Shown: piece after piece, positions 42,900 through 55,430 of the stretch
Numbering within the stretch: position 1 is the stretch's first letter
Layout: each line of letters starts with the position of its first letter
Origin: Fragum whitleyi
Taxonomy: Eukaryota; Mollusca; Bivalvia; Cardiida; Cardiidae
Length of the DNA stretch: 64,000 nucleotides
Direction of reading: 5' to 3'
Assembly (NCBI GenBank): GCA_948146395.1
Contig: OX411544.1
Span: forward strand, 36,166,457-36,230,456
Notes under the pieces: generated by a model
Databases searched by the model: none
What the model was told of the DNA's origin: nothing
Seen by the model: the letters and a program-made list of their open reading frames with translations, nothing else
Program-made: the position numbers and the translations under genes

Positions 42900-45800
42900 G
42901 ACCGTTAATAAATACTTTTTTATTGTTAGCATCAATGCGGATAAATGAAAAAAGACCATTAAATGCCATCGTAGAATAATTCTAATTTTATACATAAAAT
43001 ACCATTGCTTAACACGGCTTTTAAAATTTTAAAGCTCAAATCGGACCAAACATGGAATATTTCTGTAACTTGGATATAAGTCAAATAATATTATTGTCAC
43101 AACGTGTATCAAATTCTTACTAATTTTCACTTTTTTCTACTAGTTTAAACTGGTTTAATCAATGTGACGTATCTTTTGCTATTTAGTATATGAGATAAAT
43201 AACGTTCCTATCTCTAACTTCAGCGTTGTGTCATAACAAAATTCAAGGGATTGGCAAGCGTTCCGCCAAATCTGGCCGAAATTTCTTGTTAAGCGAGACC
43301 ACGGCGGTGAATCGAAAACAAATTCAGAAAAATCGCCAATAAATATTTTTATATGTGATTAATTTGAATTCGGTTTGAAGTGGAGAAGGTTGAAAATTGA
43401 CAGGAATTCGCTGTGGGTGGCAAATCTTTTAAACATATAATCAATACACGAAAGTGCCCAACGCTACAAACAGTGCAAACGTAATTGTAGAAAATGTGTT
43501 ATTTCAAGCAGTACATGCATCGCTCATTATAGATTGCATTTTTCTGTAGTTAAATTTGGTATATGAATCGCTTTAATTAACGGCGCATAAAGTAACTGCA
43601 GGTTCTCAAAATTGTCTCCAAAATTGTCCCTGCCAACGAATTTCGACGCTGTTATTATGTTTTGAAACGTTCAGTCTAAATACTGCGTTTAATATCAAGA
43701 ATGTTAAAGCTGCTCTTTCACAGTTTTTCATAGAAAAAACAAAAACAAAACTCGTTCTTAGATTTTGGAATGAGTATATATTTAGACTATTAAGAATGGC
43801 AAAAGGGCAATGGCACTAAAAACAAAATATTTCAATAATTCTAAAACCTAATTTATTCGAAGCGACAAGATCAGTAAGGGATCCAGTCTATTCATTTCGA
43901 GTCTATAAATAACACAATCGGTATTTTCCGTGAATAATCTTTCTCTTTTGCTTCTAATGATATGAAGTTTCCAGCTGTCAAATACTTTAACCTTTATCTT
44001 TTATTGAATAAGACACACATGCGGAATTCACGCGCGAAAATAGTTGGCTCGAAATTGAAGAATTATTTTTCAGGCGTAAGTAGTTGCTTTTTTTTTCAGA
44101 ATGACTTATCGCTAAAATCAGGAATATCTGTCTTTCTTTCCATGCATTACCTGATTGAATCGAATTATATTTAGGGCTTCAACACGATGAGGTCGTTACT
44201 TCTAATTGATTTTACGAAGAATTTCAAAAGTCACATTTTCCCGATCTGTGAAAGAGCAGCTTTAAATGATAGGAGGATAAACAGTCCCGCTTGAAAAATG
44301 TAAACTTTTAAGTCAATAGTTAGAAGAAAACACAAAGGGAAGTAAACTCAAGTATCATGAAGAGTTTTGAGTTACATGTCGAGCTTACTGAAAAGGCATC
44401 GCTTTCACAGCCTGTTTTGTTAGAAAACAGAAAATATTAATGGAATCTACGAAACCCTTACGTAGTTTTCATCAAAATGAAAAAAAGAAAGAATAAAAGA
44501 TTTCATATCATTTAGCTAGACTCGCTTCCGCTTTCTTCTTTGATACAAGTTAACATGTCACAAAGCCGCTCGAATGAAAATTGGATTAATGTCGAAAACG
44601 CACATCGTTCTATATATGAAAATATGATGCATAACGTAAATCATTCGCCTGTCACTGATCCGATGTAATAATATAACACAATATATGAGCCTGTGAATGA
44701 CATTTCCAACAATTTCAAATGTGCGAAAAGCAAGGCTTCTGGCCAGCCTGTGTGGCTGCACAGGCTGGCCAAAATCTTCACTATGAGCTAAATAGATAGA
44801 TAAGGTCTGAATCCATCTTCGTGCAGTTAGCATACATTATTACTGCATTGTGTCGTTGTCAACGTTACACAACATTTGTACCTCGCGCAGATGTGAAATA
44901 GTTGGAAATGTCACGCACATGCTCATATCTTATCTTTATTGAGTGTAATTATGAATAAGAATTTTTTGAAAAAAAAAAAGAGTCAAAAATAATAAAAACA
45001 TTTTAAATGTTAATTGTACTACGTTTATCATTTTTTCATTTTTTCATTAATATGTCTAAGAATATGAATATACGAACTTAAAAATGTTAAAGTTTTGAAA
45101 ATGCTTGACAATCGGTTAAATCAAAGGTTAAAAGAATAAAAATTTTTCTCAACTGTTCCCAGTAAACAATGATTCGAAAAACCTTTTCTCGAAATATGCA
45201 ATGGCAAGACAAATCAAAACATAAATATTATGACAAATTTGTTTTACACAAGTGCAAAAACAAATTGACGTAACGTGCGATGTAAGGGAAAAGCAGTAGC
45301 GTACGCTACGTCATACTCTTTATCATCGTGAATTTTTTCACACAAATACCTAGAATAATTGAATATGTGCAGTGTGAATTTTGAAAGTTTAAGATATAAC
45401 TTCGTGGGAAACTCTTCGTGTGAAAACAAAAAGGCCATAGTGGCCTTTAATCGTTCACACGAGTTAACTGTCCGAGTTCTGACCTCTTGACCTAATGTAT
45501 GATCCCACTTAAATCCGTATAAATCTTGTTCGAGATTTCATCAAGACTATCATTATCAGGTTGACCCATTTCGAATTTGACCTAGATTTCATCAACGTGA
45601 GAGTGAAAATATATCCAATATAACACGATCACAATTCTAAAGTTAATTTATTACTTTTTACTCGGTTAAATTAGTTTATTTTTATTTCTGACAGTATAAC
45701 TGATGGCTGATAGCTACGTAATGTTATTGACGTTAGGAGAATTTCACTGAAAGCGACGCGCGTCATTGAGCAAGATAACGTTGACTTTGATTCATTGGTC

Positions 45801-47150
45801 GAGCTATCTGTGTACACAGTAAAACACATAACATGGGTTTTATTGCGAAAAAGGTTTATGTATTTCATTTCCTATTCCATACGTATACGTTTTACGCAAC
45901 CGTGTAATAATAAGATGTTTTCTCGAAGATCAACAAACTTATCGTATCAATAAAGCTTTTATTTCAATAGCGTAGAATTTTGAAATAAACAAGATGTGTT
46001 CGTTATACATGAAATGAAATGCCCCCGCACCTGTCATTTATTAGAAACATGTGTTTTGATATATAATTTAATTTGACCGTGATATACTACCATGACCGAC
46101 GATATTAGAACCAACAGAAATGTATTTTCACAAGCATTAGTCTTTGTCCTACATTATCATCCAATCAGAAGGCTGGATTTCATTTTTTTTGAAGGTTTAT
46201 TTTCCATAAACTTTCCAGCTCAGGTTTATTTTGATCATTATTTCATTTAAACGTCGAGGTTTAATTTTTATACCATGCATGCGTACAGACAAGAAACTAC
46301 CCCTTCATAAATATGCAATGACCACGTGTTAAGTACACGTGAAAATCGTAAAACTCGTGCACATGTTGTATAACGAATATCCTATGTAGATTTTGATTTG
46401 GGATGGCATGGATTTCCTTGCCGAATATCTTATAGAACGACGACTTTTCTATTTGCCTGTACATTTATTCAAGAAAAGTAACACCAACTAATGAGATCTA
46501 ATTAAACAGTGCAATATATCCTATACTTCTTTCTTAACGTTTTTCCAATAAACTTCTCGTTAAATTACTGTTAGTCCCTTTCTTAATTTGGCTAAATCTC
46601 GTTTCATGATCGGATATATATCGGCGTATTATAGTGCACCAAAACTAAGACACTTAATTTAGTTGATGACACAAGAAAACGTCCACGAAGAGGGGTCATT
46701 GCATGTGCATATATCCAAGGTGTTTCGTACTATATAACATTTTTTTTTCAACAGAATAGTATAATCTGCTTAGTTGTTTATGTCCTTAGAATACCCTTTA
46801 TACATAAGTTCGTAAATAATTACTGGCATATTTAATCAATAAAGCGACTTTTTATTACATACGATAATGCGATTCCATTAAGTATTTTATTCTTTCGCAG
46901 AAATGTGCTAAACAGAGTGAAAGAGTATCAGATTATTGTTCATCTATATTGTCGGGTAAATAAAACCAAATTATACTTCAAATTTATCTTCTGTAATAGC
47001 TCTTTATAAAGACTCAATATTTGCGTGCATATTTCAACAACTCCATATTTGGAAAGAGAGGGGCGTTTCCTTGTAATAAATGTATCCGGCTTATTCCGTT
47101 TAAATCGTGCAATATGATGCCAATAATATAAAAGGCGGGAAAAAGACTAA
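42900..47150. other. No recognisable gene
   Basis: Apart from the GC-rich hairpin at 44740-44771 and a worn Pearl-like fragment at 45450-45600, I see nothing. Open frames at 43962-44174, 44558-44833 and 45671-45868 lack recognisable motifs. Confidence 0.55.
44740..44771. other. Perfect GC-rich hairpin
   Basis: TGGCCAGCCTGTG and its exact reverse complement are separated by TGGCTG, giving 13-bp arms in an AT-rich setting. Confidence 0.85.
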
Positions 47151-47154
47151 GTCA

Positions 47155-47264
47155 GTTAAACGCTAATAATTGAAAATTAAACGATTTAAACAGCCTCAGT
47201 TGGTCGCTATGCTCCCTCCTTTCGGCTGTTTAAATCGTTTAATTTTCAATTATTAGCGTTTAAC
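47155..47264. repeat. Perfect 41-bp inverted repeat with a 28-nt loop
   Basis: The arms 47155-47195 and 47224-47264 are exact reverse complements (beginning GTTAAACGCTAATAATTGAA). The loop is TCAGTTGGTCGC and so on. Absence of any mismatch suggests a recent origin or active maintenance. Confidence 0.95.
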
Positions 47265-47394
47265 TATTACATGTACATATGTTCAATATGAGGAGTCTTA
47301 TCAATTATCAGTAGAAAGTATGTAAAGTTCTATGTTGAAGTAATGTGACCTTGATAATACCTTGGCCTTGGCTGATGACATAAACATGTTTGAT

Positions 47395-47573
47395 TGGACT
47401 TTTACGCCTCTTTTAACAATATTTCGGTTATATCGCGGCGGCTGGTGCACCTTACGATTGATTCCTGTTCTCACACAAGTACTACCATTTAGGATGGGTG
47501 CCGCCGTCGGGGATCGAACCCGGGACCTCTAGATTGCAAGTCCGACGCTTAAAACAGCGCAGTAACGGCGGCT
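47395..47573 (-). mobile_element. tRNA-derived SINE, internally deleted copy
   Basis: On the minus strand the head at 47573 shows AGCCGCCG, the A-box-like GCGCTG and GGTTCGATCCCCGACGGCGG. The middle is deleted and the 3' part AGGTGCACCAGCCGCCGCGAT matches the full SINE at 14068-14348. Confidence 0.8.
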
Positions 47574-47574
47574 C

Positions 47575-49790
47575 TGATGACATTGAAATTTTAACATTCA
47601 AAGTTTGAGTCACGAGCATTTCATCTATATGTAAGTAAAAAATTATGGTCAATCTTAAAGTTTAAATTTTCGCATATTAGACCTTCAAATTGACATTGAC
47701 ATTGACTAATAACCTTGAATTTGGTATCCATCGAAAAGTCTCGTCACAGGCAATACATTAAATTGGGAAGTCTACTAATTTCAAGCCAAACGTTATCGCC
47801 AATATTTTTTATTTTTTTCAAGGGATAAGGGGACAATCAGAAAAAAAAGTCATGGCAAAAAAATGTCCTCGATTTGTCGATGCGAAGAAGATCTCACCAT
47901 CTGCTAAAAGGGTTCGGTCCGTTGTTAAAAAAATCTTTACCACACACAGTTATGAGAACCTTTAAAATTATCCTTCCATTAGAAGAGATAATCAACAAGG
48001 TTCTTTTTAACTTCAGAAACTATTGATCGACTGCTGATGAGGTAGAACATTTTCTTATTTTGGAACATATATTGCCGTGAGATGTACATGTATAATCCGT
48101 GATTATTTCCCTGGTAGGCTGGAGCCTAAATAACGGGTCGTTGCATTTAAGATTAAGGAAAAATCAGCTTTTATTTACAATTACACACATATATATATAT
48201 ATAGTCGACATAAATAACTTGAGACATTAAATCGTAGGTTGGTTACCGAACCATCGTAACTTCACTTTGTCCAAGCTGAAGCTACGAGCCTTCGGTCACC
48301 GAACGATGAAATGTGTTCATTTTTTCTATGCACGTAATTCCTGTTGGTTTAAGGGTACGGTTCATTGCACGTGTATATGATAATTGTGGGCTTACTTTTT
48401 GAAGAACCCAAAATATTGAAAAGTAAAAGTCAAATTACGTCACAGCTAAACCACGCCCTGCCAGGTGAATAATAACGCAGAATACTGCCATCAATACAGA
48501 ACGTGACGTCGATTCTTCAGATACTCCAAGGAAAGTGAAATAATAGTTATAATATTGATAATGGAATAATTTCATTTTTTCGCGTTGAATTGTCCATGAA
48601 TTTAGTCTGAATAAGAGAAATTATATACAAAAGGTAAACTCCGAGGGTTGGGCCCGAGGATTTTTCTCTGCCAATAAATCCCCCATCAGTCTTTATCCAT
48701 AGATACATCAACGCAAAAATGAAATTATATCTATTGTAACACGGTCACAATTCTGAAATCTGCTCATTACAATTTCTCAGAAAACGAACTTCGTCATTTA
48801 GCACGTGGGTTACATGAGATCAAAATCATCATGGCTTGCTAAAGTTGTCGTATGACGTCATAAATTGCCGCAGCTATCTATGTAAACAGTTAAACATATA
48901 ACATATGAATTTCATTCAATAAAGTTCTATGTAGTTATTTTTATTTTTTAATAATTTTGCGTATTACGTCATCGTGTTATCATATTGAATAGGCTCCGCC
49001 CTCACGTGTCAAAAATCATTGATAATACCTAACGATTCTTTCCTGAGTAATGAAGTTTATACATGCCCTTTATAAACAAAGTGATCTGAATCCAATAATA
49101 ACTTTCCCATCGAATAAAGACATTTGATTGATATAATTCGCACCAAGTGGTCAAATCAGTTGCACTTTACTTCTGTTAAAATTCATTTGGTATTTCGGGG
49201 GAAAACCCCCTACCGTTGATCTGCAAATCCATTGGTGCACGAACTCGAAAATCACTCGTTCCTCTTCAATAACACTTGATCGCTATTCAAACAATTAAAA
49301 TCAAACTGTCTCAAAATAATTTTTAAGTTGCCAGCCCTGAAAGCGCTGAAAGCGACTAATTGTCGTCACACGAAAATATGTCTCAATCAGTCCCAGGCCG
49401 ATTTACCCTTCAATACATCAAAACTTGAAAGTATTCCTTTCTCATTAGTTCAGCATCTTATCTGCCCTTTGGAAATTTGAGACCTTTTCATTTTACAATT
49501 TCAGTATGATCTCTTGATATGGGAATATTATGAAAAAGCATATTCTAAGTGGGACTACATTGTTGACATTTTTTAAAGACCGTACATACTAAAAAGTAGA
49601 TCCTCTAATTAACGGTTATCGCATAGAATCTACAAGTAACGAGAAAAAATATGATTTTTCTCGACTAGAATATATTTTATTGATAGTGGTCATCATTTTG
49701 AACAACCATTCGTCAGAATATCAGCATTATATCATCTGAGTTGATCAAAATATTGTTCCGCGTATTAGAAAATAGTCCGGCGCAGTAATA
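47575..49790. other. No recognisable gene
   Basis: AT-rich, with a short TA repeat at 48189-48201. Nothing supportable. Confidence 0.5.
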
Positions 49791-49794
49791 CAGA

Positions 49795-49869
49795 CGCGCA
49801 CATTTTCTAGCTCAGTCGCCATCTTTACTTGTTTTGAACAACATCTACTTCGAAGAAAATCTTAACAAG
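49795..49869 (+). promoter_or_regulatory. Candidate promoter and non-coding first exon
   Basis: CGCCATCTT at 49818-49826 is a good YY1-type site, as often found just at transcription starts of housekeeping genes. About 40 nt further, CAACAAG-like sequence ends at 49869 in a consensus donor GTAAGG. A candidate second exon at 50449-50539 (acceptor TTTTTGATTTCAG) ends with ATG exactly before the donor GTGAGT at 50540. No coding exon downstream could be assigned, so this is tentative. Confidence 0.35.
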
Positions 49870-49870
49870 G

Positions 49871-50535
49871 TAAGGGGACAGATTGTAGTTTATGTCGAAA
49901 TATTCGAATTGGCCAGGGTCAAATTTTCAAATATTAGGAAATGGTAAGTTTTGATTGATTATTTGAAAGTGAAAATGAAACATGTTGCCTCAAATCATGG
50001 CAAATATCAATTTAGGAACCTGTTTTGAATGCGCAACTGATAGAATAGTAGCTTTTCTTGTTTAGCTGGTTCCCTGTGACATGATTGAGTAAAGTGGGTG
50101 GGGTTGCAGAATTCCGGCATTCGTGAAGGCTGAAATTGTAGGGTAGGAATGCTTTGAAAAATTGTAAGAAAAGTAAAGGGTAACCACATATTTTTGAATG
50201 CACCAGGAGATGTGGCACTGTCTCGGCTTTAGAGGCAGCAAGTATTTAATTGGATATCATTTCCCGTGTGGATTCTGGACAAGTTTGAGTTTCTCGGAAA
50301 ACGGCCAAATTTTCCCTATTTTTCGAAGTTTTGTCGAATGATTTTATTTTCAAATTTTTCAGTTACTCAGTTCAAGTACGTAAATAATTATGATTTCTAG
50401 GCAGCTTTACATCCTATTCTTGCTAACAAAGAGTGTTTTTGATTTCAGGTTGGTGTCTGAGGAGTTATTTAATTTTCCAGTCTATTAGTGTGTTTCGGAA
50501 AGTGAATCGGCCCTAGAAACTACTATCTGCTACCT
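49871..50535 (+). repeat. 665-bp direct repeat, left copy
   Basis: Identical by eye to 51266-51930, with a constant offset of 1395 bp and no length difference. It starts TAAGGGGACAGATTGTAG and ends CTACTATCTGCTACCT. The ends are not TG...CA and no target duplication is visible, so a long terminal repeat is unlikely. Confidence 0.95.
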
Positions 50536-51265
50536 TATGGTGAGTATGACTTTTTTCAAACTACTATGTAGTCCAGTGAATTGCCTTTTAAATAGTTAGG
50601 AGAGCATCTGCAAGTGAGAAAATAACATTTTGAATGTTTTTATATCAGGTTACAAGTCTACAGGACAAGTGTTTTTTTTTGTGGGGGAGGCTGGGTTTAG
50701 TCACAAATGGGATTGAATACCACACCCCCCCCTTTTTTTTCCTTATATCAATTATGTCTCAAGGTCAGAAAATCAAATAAATAAACTCATGTTTACATTG
50801 TTGCTTTCTTAAATTACTTTGCATTAATCAGAAGAGGCTGTCCATAACCTGATTACTACCTATTTCTTAGAAAAACATCTAACTTTTATGATAAATAAGC
50901 CAAATGTTGGCATGGCGGGGACTGACAATCTACATTTTTTAATTAAATAAGTGCAAAATCAATTGAAATCAATTCAGAAGGCATTTAAAAAGATAACTAG
51001 CATCTGAAATAAGCTCAGTATGTGGGTCCAGAAGCTTAAGAAAGTAGCAATTGAGGATAAAGAATCTTCATGAACAAGCTTGTGGTAGACTAAATTAGTT
51101 TCAAAAAGAGGGGTAAAATCAGCCCTTGGTCCGACGGGTTCGATCGGAAAAATAAGTCGCTTATGGGGAAAAGTTTAGTTGTTAAAGCTTCGAATCAATT
51201 GCGAAATAGCCCAAGGTATTTGATTTAAGAGTTTTTAAGTGTTTGACGAACATTTCTTCTCCCCT

Positions 51266-51930
51266 TAAGGGGACAGATTGTAGTTTATGTCGAAATATTC
51301 GAATTGGCCAGGGTCAAATTTTCAAATATTAGGAAATGGTAAGTTTTGATTGATTATTTGAAAGTGAAAATGAAACATGTTGCCTCAAATCATGGCAAAT
51401 ATCAATTTAGGAACCTGTTTTGAATGCGCAACTGATAGAATAGTAGCTTTTCTTGTTTAGCTGGTTCCCTGTGACATGATTGAGTAAAGTGGGTGGGGTT
51501 GCAGAATTCCGGCATTCGTGAAGGCTGAAATTGTAGGGTAGGAATGCTTTGAAAAATTGTAAGAAAAGTAAAGGGTAACCACATATTTTTGAATGCACCA
51601 GGAGATGTGGCACTGTCTCGGCTTTAGAGGCAGCAAGTATTTAATTGGATATCATTTCCCGTGTGGATTCTGGACAAGTTTGAGTTTCTCGGAAAACGGC
51701 CAAATTTTCCCTATTTTTCGAAGTTTTGTCGAATGATTTTATTTTCAAATTTTTCAGTTACTCAGTTCAAGTACGTAAATAATTATGATTTCTAGGCAGC
51801 TTTACATCCTATTCTTGCTAACAAAGAGTGTTTTTGATTTCAGGTTGGTGTCTGAGGAGTTATTTAATTTTCCAGTCTATTAGTGTGTTTCGGAAAGTGA
51901 ATCGGCCCTAGAAACTACTATCTGCTACCT
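51266..51930 (+). repeat. 665-bp direct repeat, right copy
   Basis: Second copy of the preceding repeat. After the common end the left copy continues TATGGTGAGT and the right one AAGTTATC, so the candidate start codon and donor are lost in this copy. The 730 bp between copies (50536-51265) are unique here. Confidence 0.95.
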
Positions 51931-52163
51931 AAGTTATCTTTTGATTTTCGCAGTCGTTTAAGTGACAGTAAGTTGGATAATCGAAATATAAACATCATGT
52001 TTTTTAGGTTCAAGTAATTTGAGCCCTGTAAGTGTTGTTGTTGTAAGCGAAAAAAAGCCACCCAAATAACCAGATCGAACTCGTTGTTCATAACCAAATT
52101 GAAATTAGTAATTTCGTGAGGGTTGACCATCCGTAAAATAAAGCAAATTCATATAGCCAACTT

Positions 52164-54695
52164 TTTAGCTCACCTGAGCAGGAAGTGCTCATGTGAGCTA
52201 TTGTGATCACCTTTCGTCCGGCGTCCGTCCGTCGGTCGTCGGTCGTCGTCCGTCGTCCGGCGTCCGTCAACAATTTCTTTAAACGACATCTCCTCCTAAA
52301 CTACTGGGCCAATTAACTCCAAATTTTACAGAAATGTTGCTTAGGTGGTCCCCTTCAAAAATAGCTAAAAGAATTGAAATCCATGAAAAACTCTGGTTGC
52401 TATGGCAACAAAAGGTGAAATTTTAAGAAAATCTTAAAAATTCTTCTTCTTCTCAACCAGTAGTCCTACAGACTTAAAACTTGGCATGGATGATCAGTTC
52501 ATAGACCTGAATAAAAATAGCTAAAATTATAACTTTTGGGCCACCAGGTGCGGAGCACCAGGGGGGAGGGGGTAGTACTTTGGGTAAATTGTGTTATCTT
52601 TAAGTTTCTTCTCCTTCGGAACAAGGAGCCCTACAGACTTGAAACTTGGCATGGATGATCAGCATATGGACCTTTATATAAATAGCTAAAATCATGACTG
52701 TAGATTCACCAGGTGCGGAGCATCAGGGGGGAGAGGGTAGTACTTTTGTGAAAATTTTGTAATCTTTAACCTTCTTCTTCTTCTGAACCACAAGCCCTAC
52801 AGACTTGAAAATTGGCATGGAGGATCAGCTCATAGACCTTAATAAAAATAGCCAAAATTATATCTTTTGGGCCACCAGGTGCGGAGCACCAGGGGGGAGG
52901 GGGTAGTACTTTGGGTAAATTTTGTAATCTTTAAGTTTCTTCTTCTTCTGAACCAGGAGCCCTACAGACTTGAAAATTGGCATGGATGATCAGCATATGG
53001 ACTTTTATATAAATAGCTAAAACCATGACTGTAGATTCACCAGGTGCGGAGCATCAGGGGGGAGAGGGTAGTACTTTTGTGAAAATTTTGTAATCTTTAA
53101 CCTTCTTCTTTTTCTGAACCAAAAGCCCTACAGACTTGAAACTTGGCATGGAGGATCAGCTCATAGACCTTAATAAAAATAGCTAAAATAATATATGTTG
53201 GGCTGCCAGGTGCGGAGCACCAGGGGGGAGGGGGGAGTACTTTTGTGAAAATTTTGTAACTTTAACCTTCATCTTCTAATGAACCAGGAGCCTGACAGAC
53301 TTCAATATTGGCATGGATGATAAGCATATGGATCTAAAATAAAATATCTAAAATCATGACTGTAGATTCACCAGGTGCGGAGCATCAGGGGGGAGAGGGT
53401 AGTACTTTTGTGAAAATTTTGTAATCTTTAACCTTCTTCTTCTTCTGAACCACAAGCCCTACAGACTTGAAACTTGGCATGGAGGATCAGCTCATAGATC
53501 TTAATAAAAATAGCTAAAATAATATCTGTTGGGCTGCCAGGTGTGGAGCACCAGGGGGGAGGGGGGAGTAATTTTGTGAAAATTTTGTAATCTTTTACCT
53601 TCATCTTCTTCTGAACCAGGAGCCTGACAGATTTGAAACTTGGCATGGAGGATCAGCATATGGACCTTTATATAAATAGCTAAAATCATGACTGTAGATT
53701 CACCAGGTGCGGAGCATCAGGGGGGAGAGGGTAGTACTTTTGTGAAAATTTTGTAATCTTTAACCTTCTTCTTCTTCTGAACCACAAGCCCTACAGACTT
53801 GAAAATTGGCATGGAGGATAAGCTCATAGACCTTAATAAAAATAGCTAAAATCATGACTGTAATGCCAGCAGGTGCAGGGCACCAGGGGGGAGGGGGTAG
53901 TACTTTTGTGAAAATTTTGTAACTTTAACCTTCATCTTCTAATGAACCAGGAGCCCTATAGACTTCAATATTGGCATGGATGATAAGCATATGGATCTAA
54001 AATAAAATAGCTAAAATCATGAATGTAGGGTCGCCAGATGCGGAGCATTAGGGGGGAGGGGGTAGTACTTTGGATCAATTTTGAAATCTTTAACCTTGTT
54101 CTTCTTCTGGATCAGGAACCCTACAGACTTGAAAATTGTTATGGGTGATCAATATATGGACATTAATAAAAATAGCTAAAATCAGAACTGTTGGGTCTCC
54201 AGGTGCTGAGTGTCTTGGGGAGGGGGTAGTACTTTGGATCAATTTTGATATCTTTAAACTTCTTCTAATGAACCAAGAGTCCTACAGACTTGAAAATTTG
54301 TATGGATGATCAGCATATGGACATTAATTGAATTAGCTAAAATCATGACTGTAGATTCACCAAGTGCAGAGCATCTTGGGGGAGGGGGAGTGCTTTGTTG
54401 AGAATTTTGAATCCCTACAGCCTTTATATTTGACATGGATTATTCAACTCATTAAAGAAAACTTTAAAAGTCTCAGACTCAGCCTGTATATCTGGCATAG
54501 ATTTGCTGATCACAGACCTTCTATGAAAAAAGCTTAAATAAATAATGACCAGGGGAGGAGCAGGGGGGGGGGATTATTTCAAATGTTATTTGATTGAATA
54601 AGTGAAAATCTCTTTTTTCTGTGGTTGCATGGACATACCTAGGTAATGAAGCTTTTTTCTCAGGTGAGCGAACCAGGGCCAACGGCCCTCTTGTT
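52164..54695 (+). mobile_element. Complete Pearl-like (Helentron-type non-autonomous) element
   Basis: The head TTAGCTCACCTGAGCAGG forms a palindrome with CTCATGTGAGCTATTG, followed by a CGTCCGTCCGTCGG tract (52215-52270). The core is about a dozen units of roughly 165 bp, each with CACCAGGTGCGGAGCACCAG and a GGGGGGAG box; CTACAGACTTGAAACTTGGC recurs. The tail is TCAGGTGAGCGA, then the hairpin GGGCCAACGGCCC and CTCTTG, ending at a T run. Palindromic head, microsatellite, tandem core, subterminal inverted repeats and 3' hairpin are as known for Pearl and other HINE elements. No protein is encoded; long minus-strand frames here are artefacts. Confidence 0.85.
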
Positions 54696-54696
54696 T

Positions 54697-55198
54697 TTTT
54701 TTAAAATTTGCACTTAGCATAATTCAAACGTTCAACAAAGTTCTTGGTTACCGTGTGCATAGTGAATTGAAATTGTGTATGATAATGGAATTAGATTGAT
54801 TACGAACTTAAGAATAAATGAAACTCGGAACATTATATGCATACATAAATTGTATTCTTACTCGGAAGTATAATAGGTTGTAGTATTATTTATAACAGGA
54901 GTTTGGAAAGGGAACAGAATGGTTTCAACCAGGAGTTTAAAATGTGAAAAGAATAGTTTCATCAAGTGTTAGAATTATTAACAAGAATTCTCATTTGAAA
55001 GTGTTTCATTTAGACACAAGAGACTATTTTGTGATTGATTATAGTATCAAACACCTTTACACTTAGAACAGATGTTGGATTAAGTCTCTTAATTTTGGAT
55101 ATTTTATTGCTGAGATGGCTTGAAAAATTGAAATAAGCTCTTTCAAAAATCACTTTGATTTTGCCATTAGGCCTTGTTGTTTCAAAACAAGTATTTAC
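54697..55198. other. Probable 5' region of the following Helitron
   Basis: AT-rich and without features of its own. It lies between the Pearl-like element and the first Helitron open frame. Confidence 0.4.
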
Positions 55199-55208
55199 AT
55201 AAATTACC

Positions 55209-55394
55209 ATGGGGGTTGATTTACAAATATGGCGTTCCAGAATTGGAGCATTTCATGGAAGTTGCAAGAGATCTTTTGAGTCAAGTTTTGATATTCAAAG
55301 TCTGCACCTGAATTCTATGAACATTCAAGCCTTTCTTATTGTTTTGACAGTTTTGTCATTAATGTCTGGTGATATTGAAGAGAATCCAGGTCTT
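55209..55394 (+). pseudogene. Helitron leader with 2A-like peptide motif
   Basis: The ATG at 55209 opens WRSRIGAFHG, a basic stretch and then the hydrophobic block FLIVLTVLSL followed by MSGDIEENPGL (55362-55394). This is the ribosome-skipping 2A signature D-[VI]-E-x-N-P-G with its preceding hydrophobic helix, but the obligatory final proline is leucine. In marine invertebrates, 2A-like leaders are known at the start of LINE and other transposon polyproteins. The frame continues directly into protease-like copy 1. Confidence 0.7.
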
Positions 55395-55430
55395 TTGTTA
55401 TCTTATTCTTCATGTCTTTCAGTTTGTGGG

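Noticed and set aside
50007..51613. Two pairs of identical minus-strand frames (60 and 68 codons)
   Set aside because: Identity simply reflects the 665-bp direct repeat; no protein family features.
49871..51930. LTR retrotransposon with 665-bp LTRs
   Set aside because: Ends are not TG...CA, no target duplication, no primer-binding site, and only 730 bp of unrelated sequence between copies.
52088..54436. Minus-strand frames rich in PPPP and repeated segments
   Set aside because: They are translations of the tandem core of a Pearl-like element.
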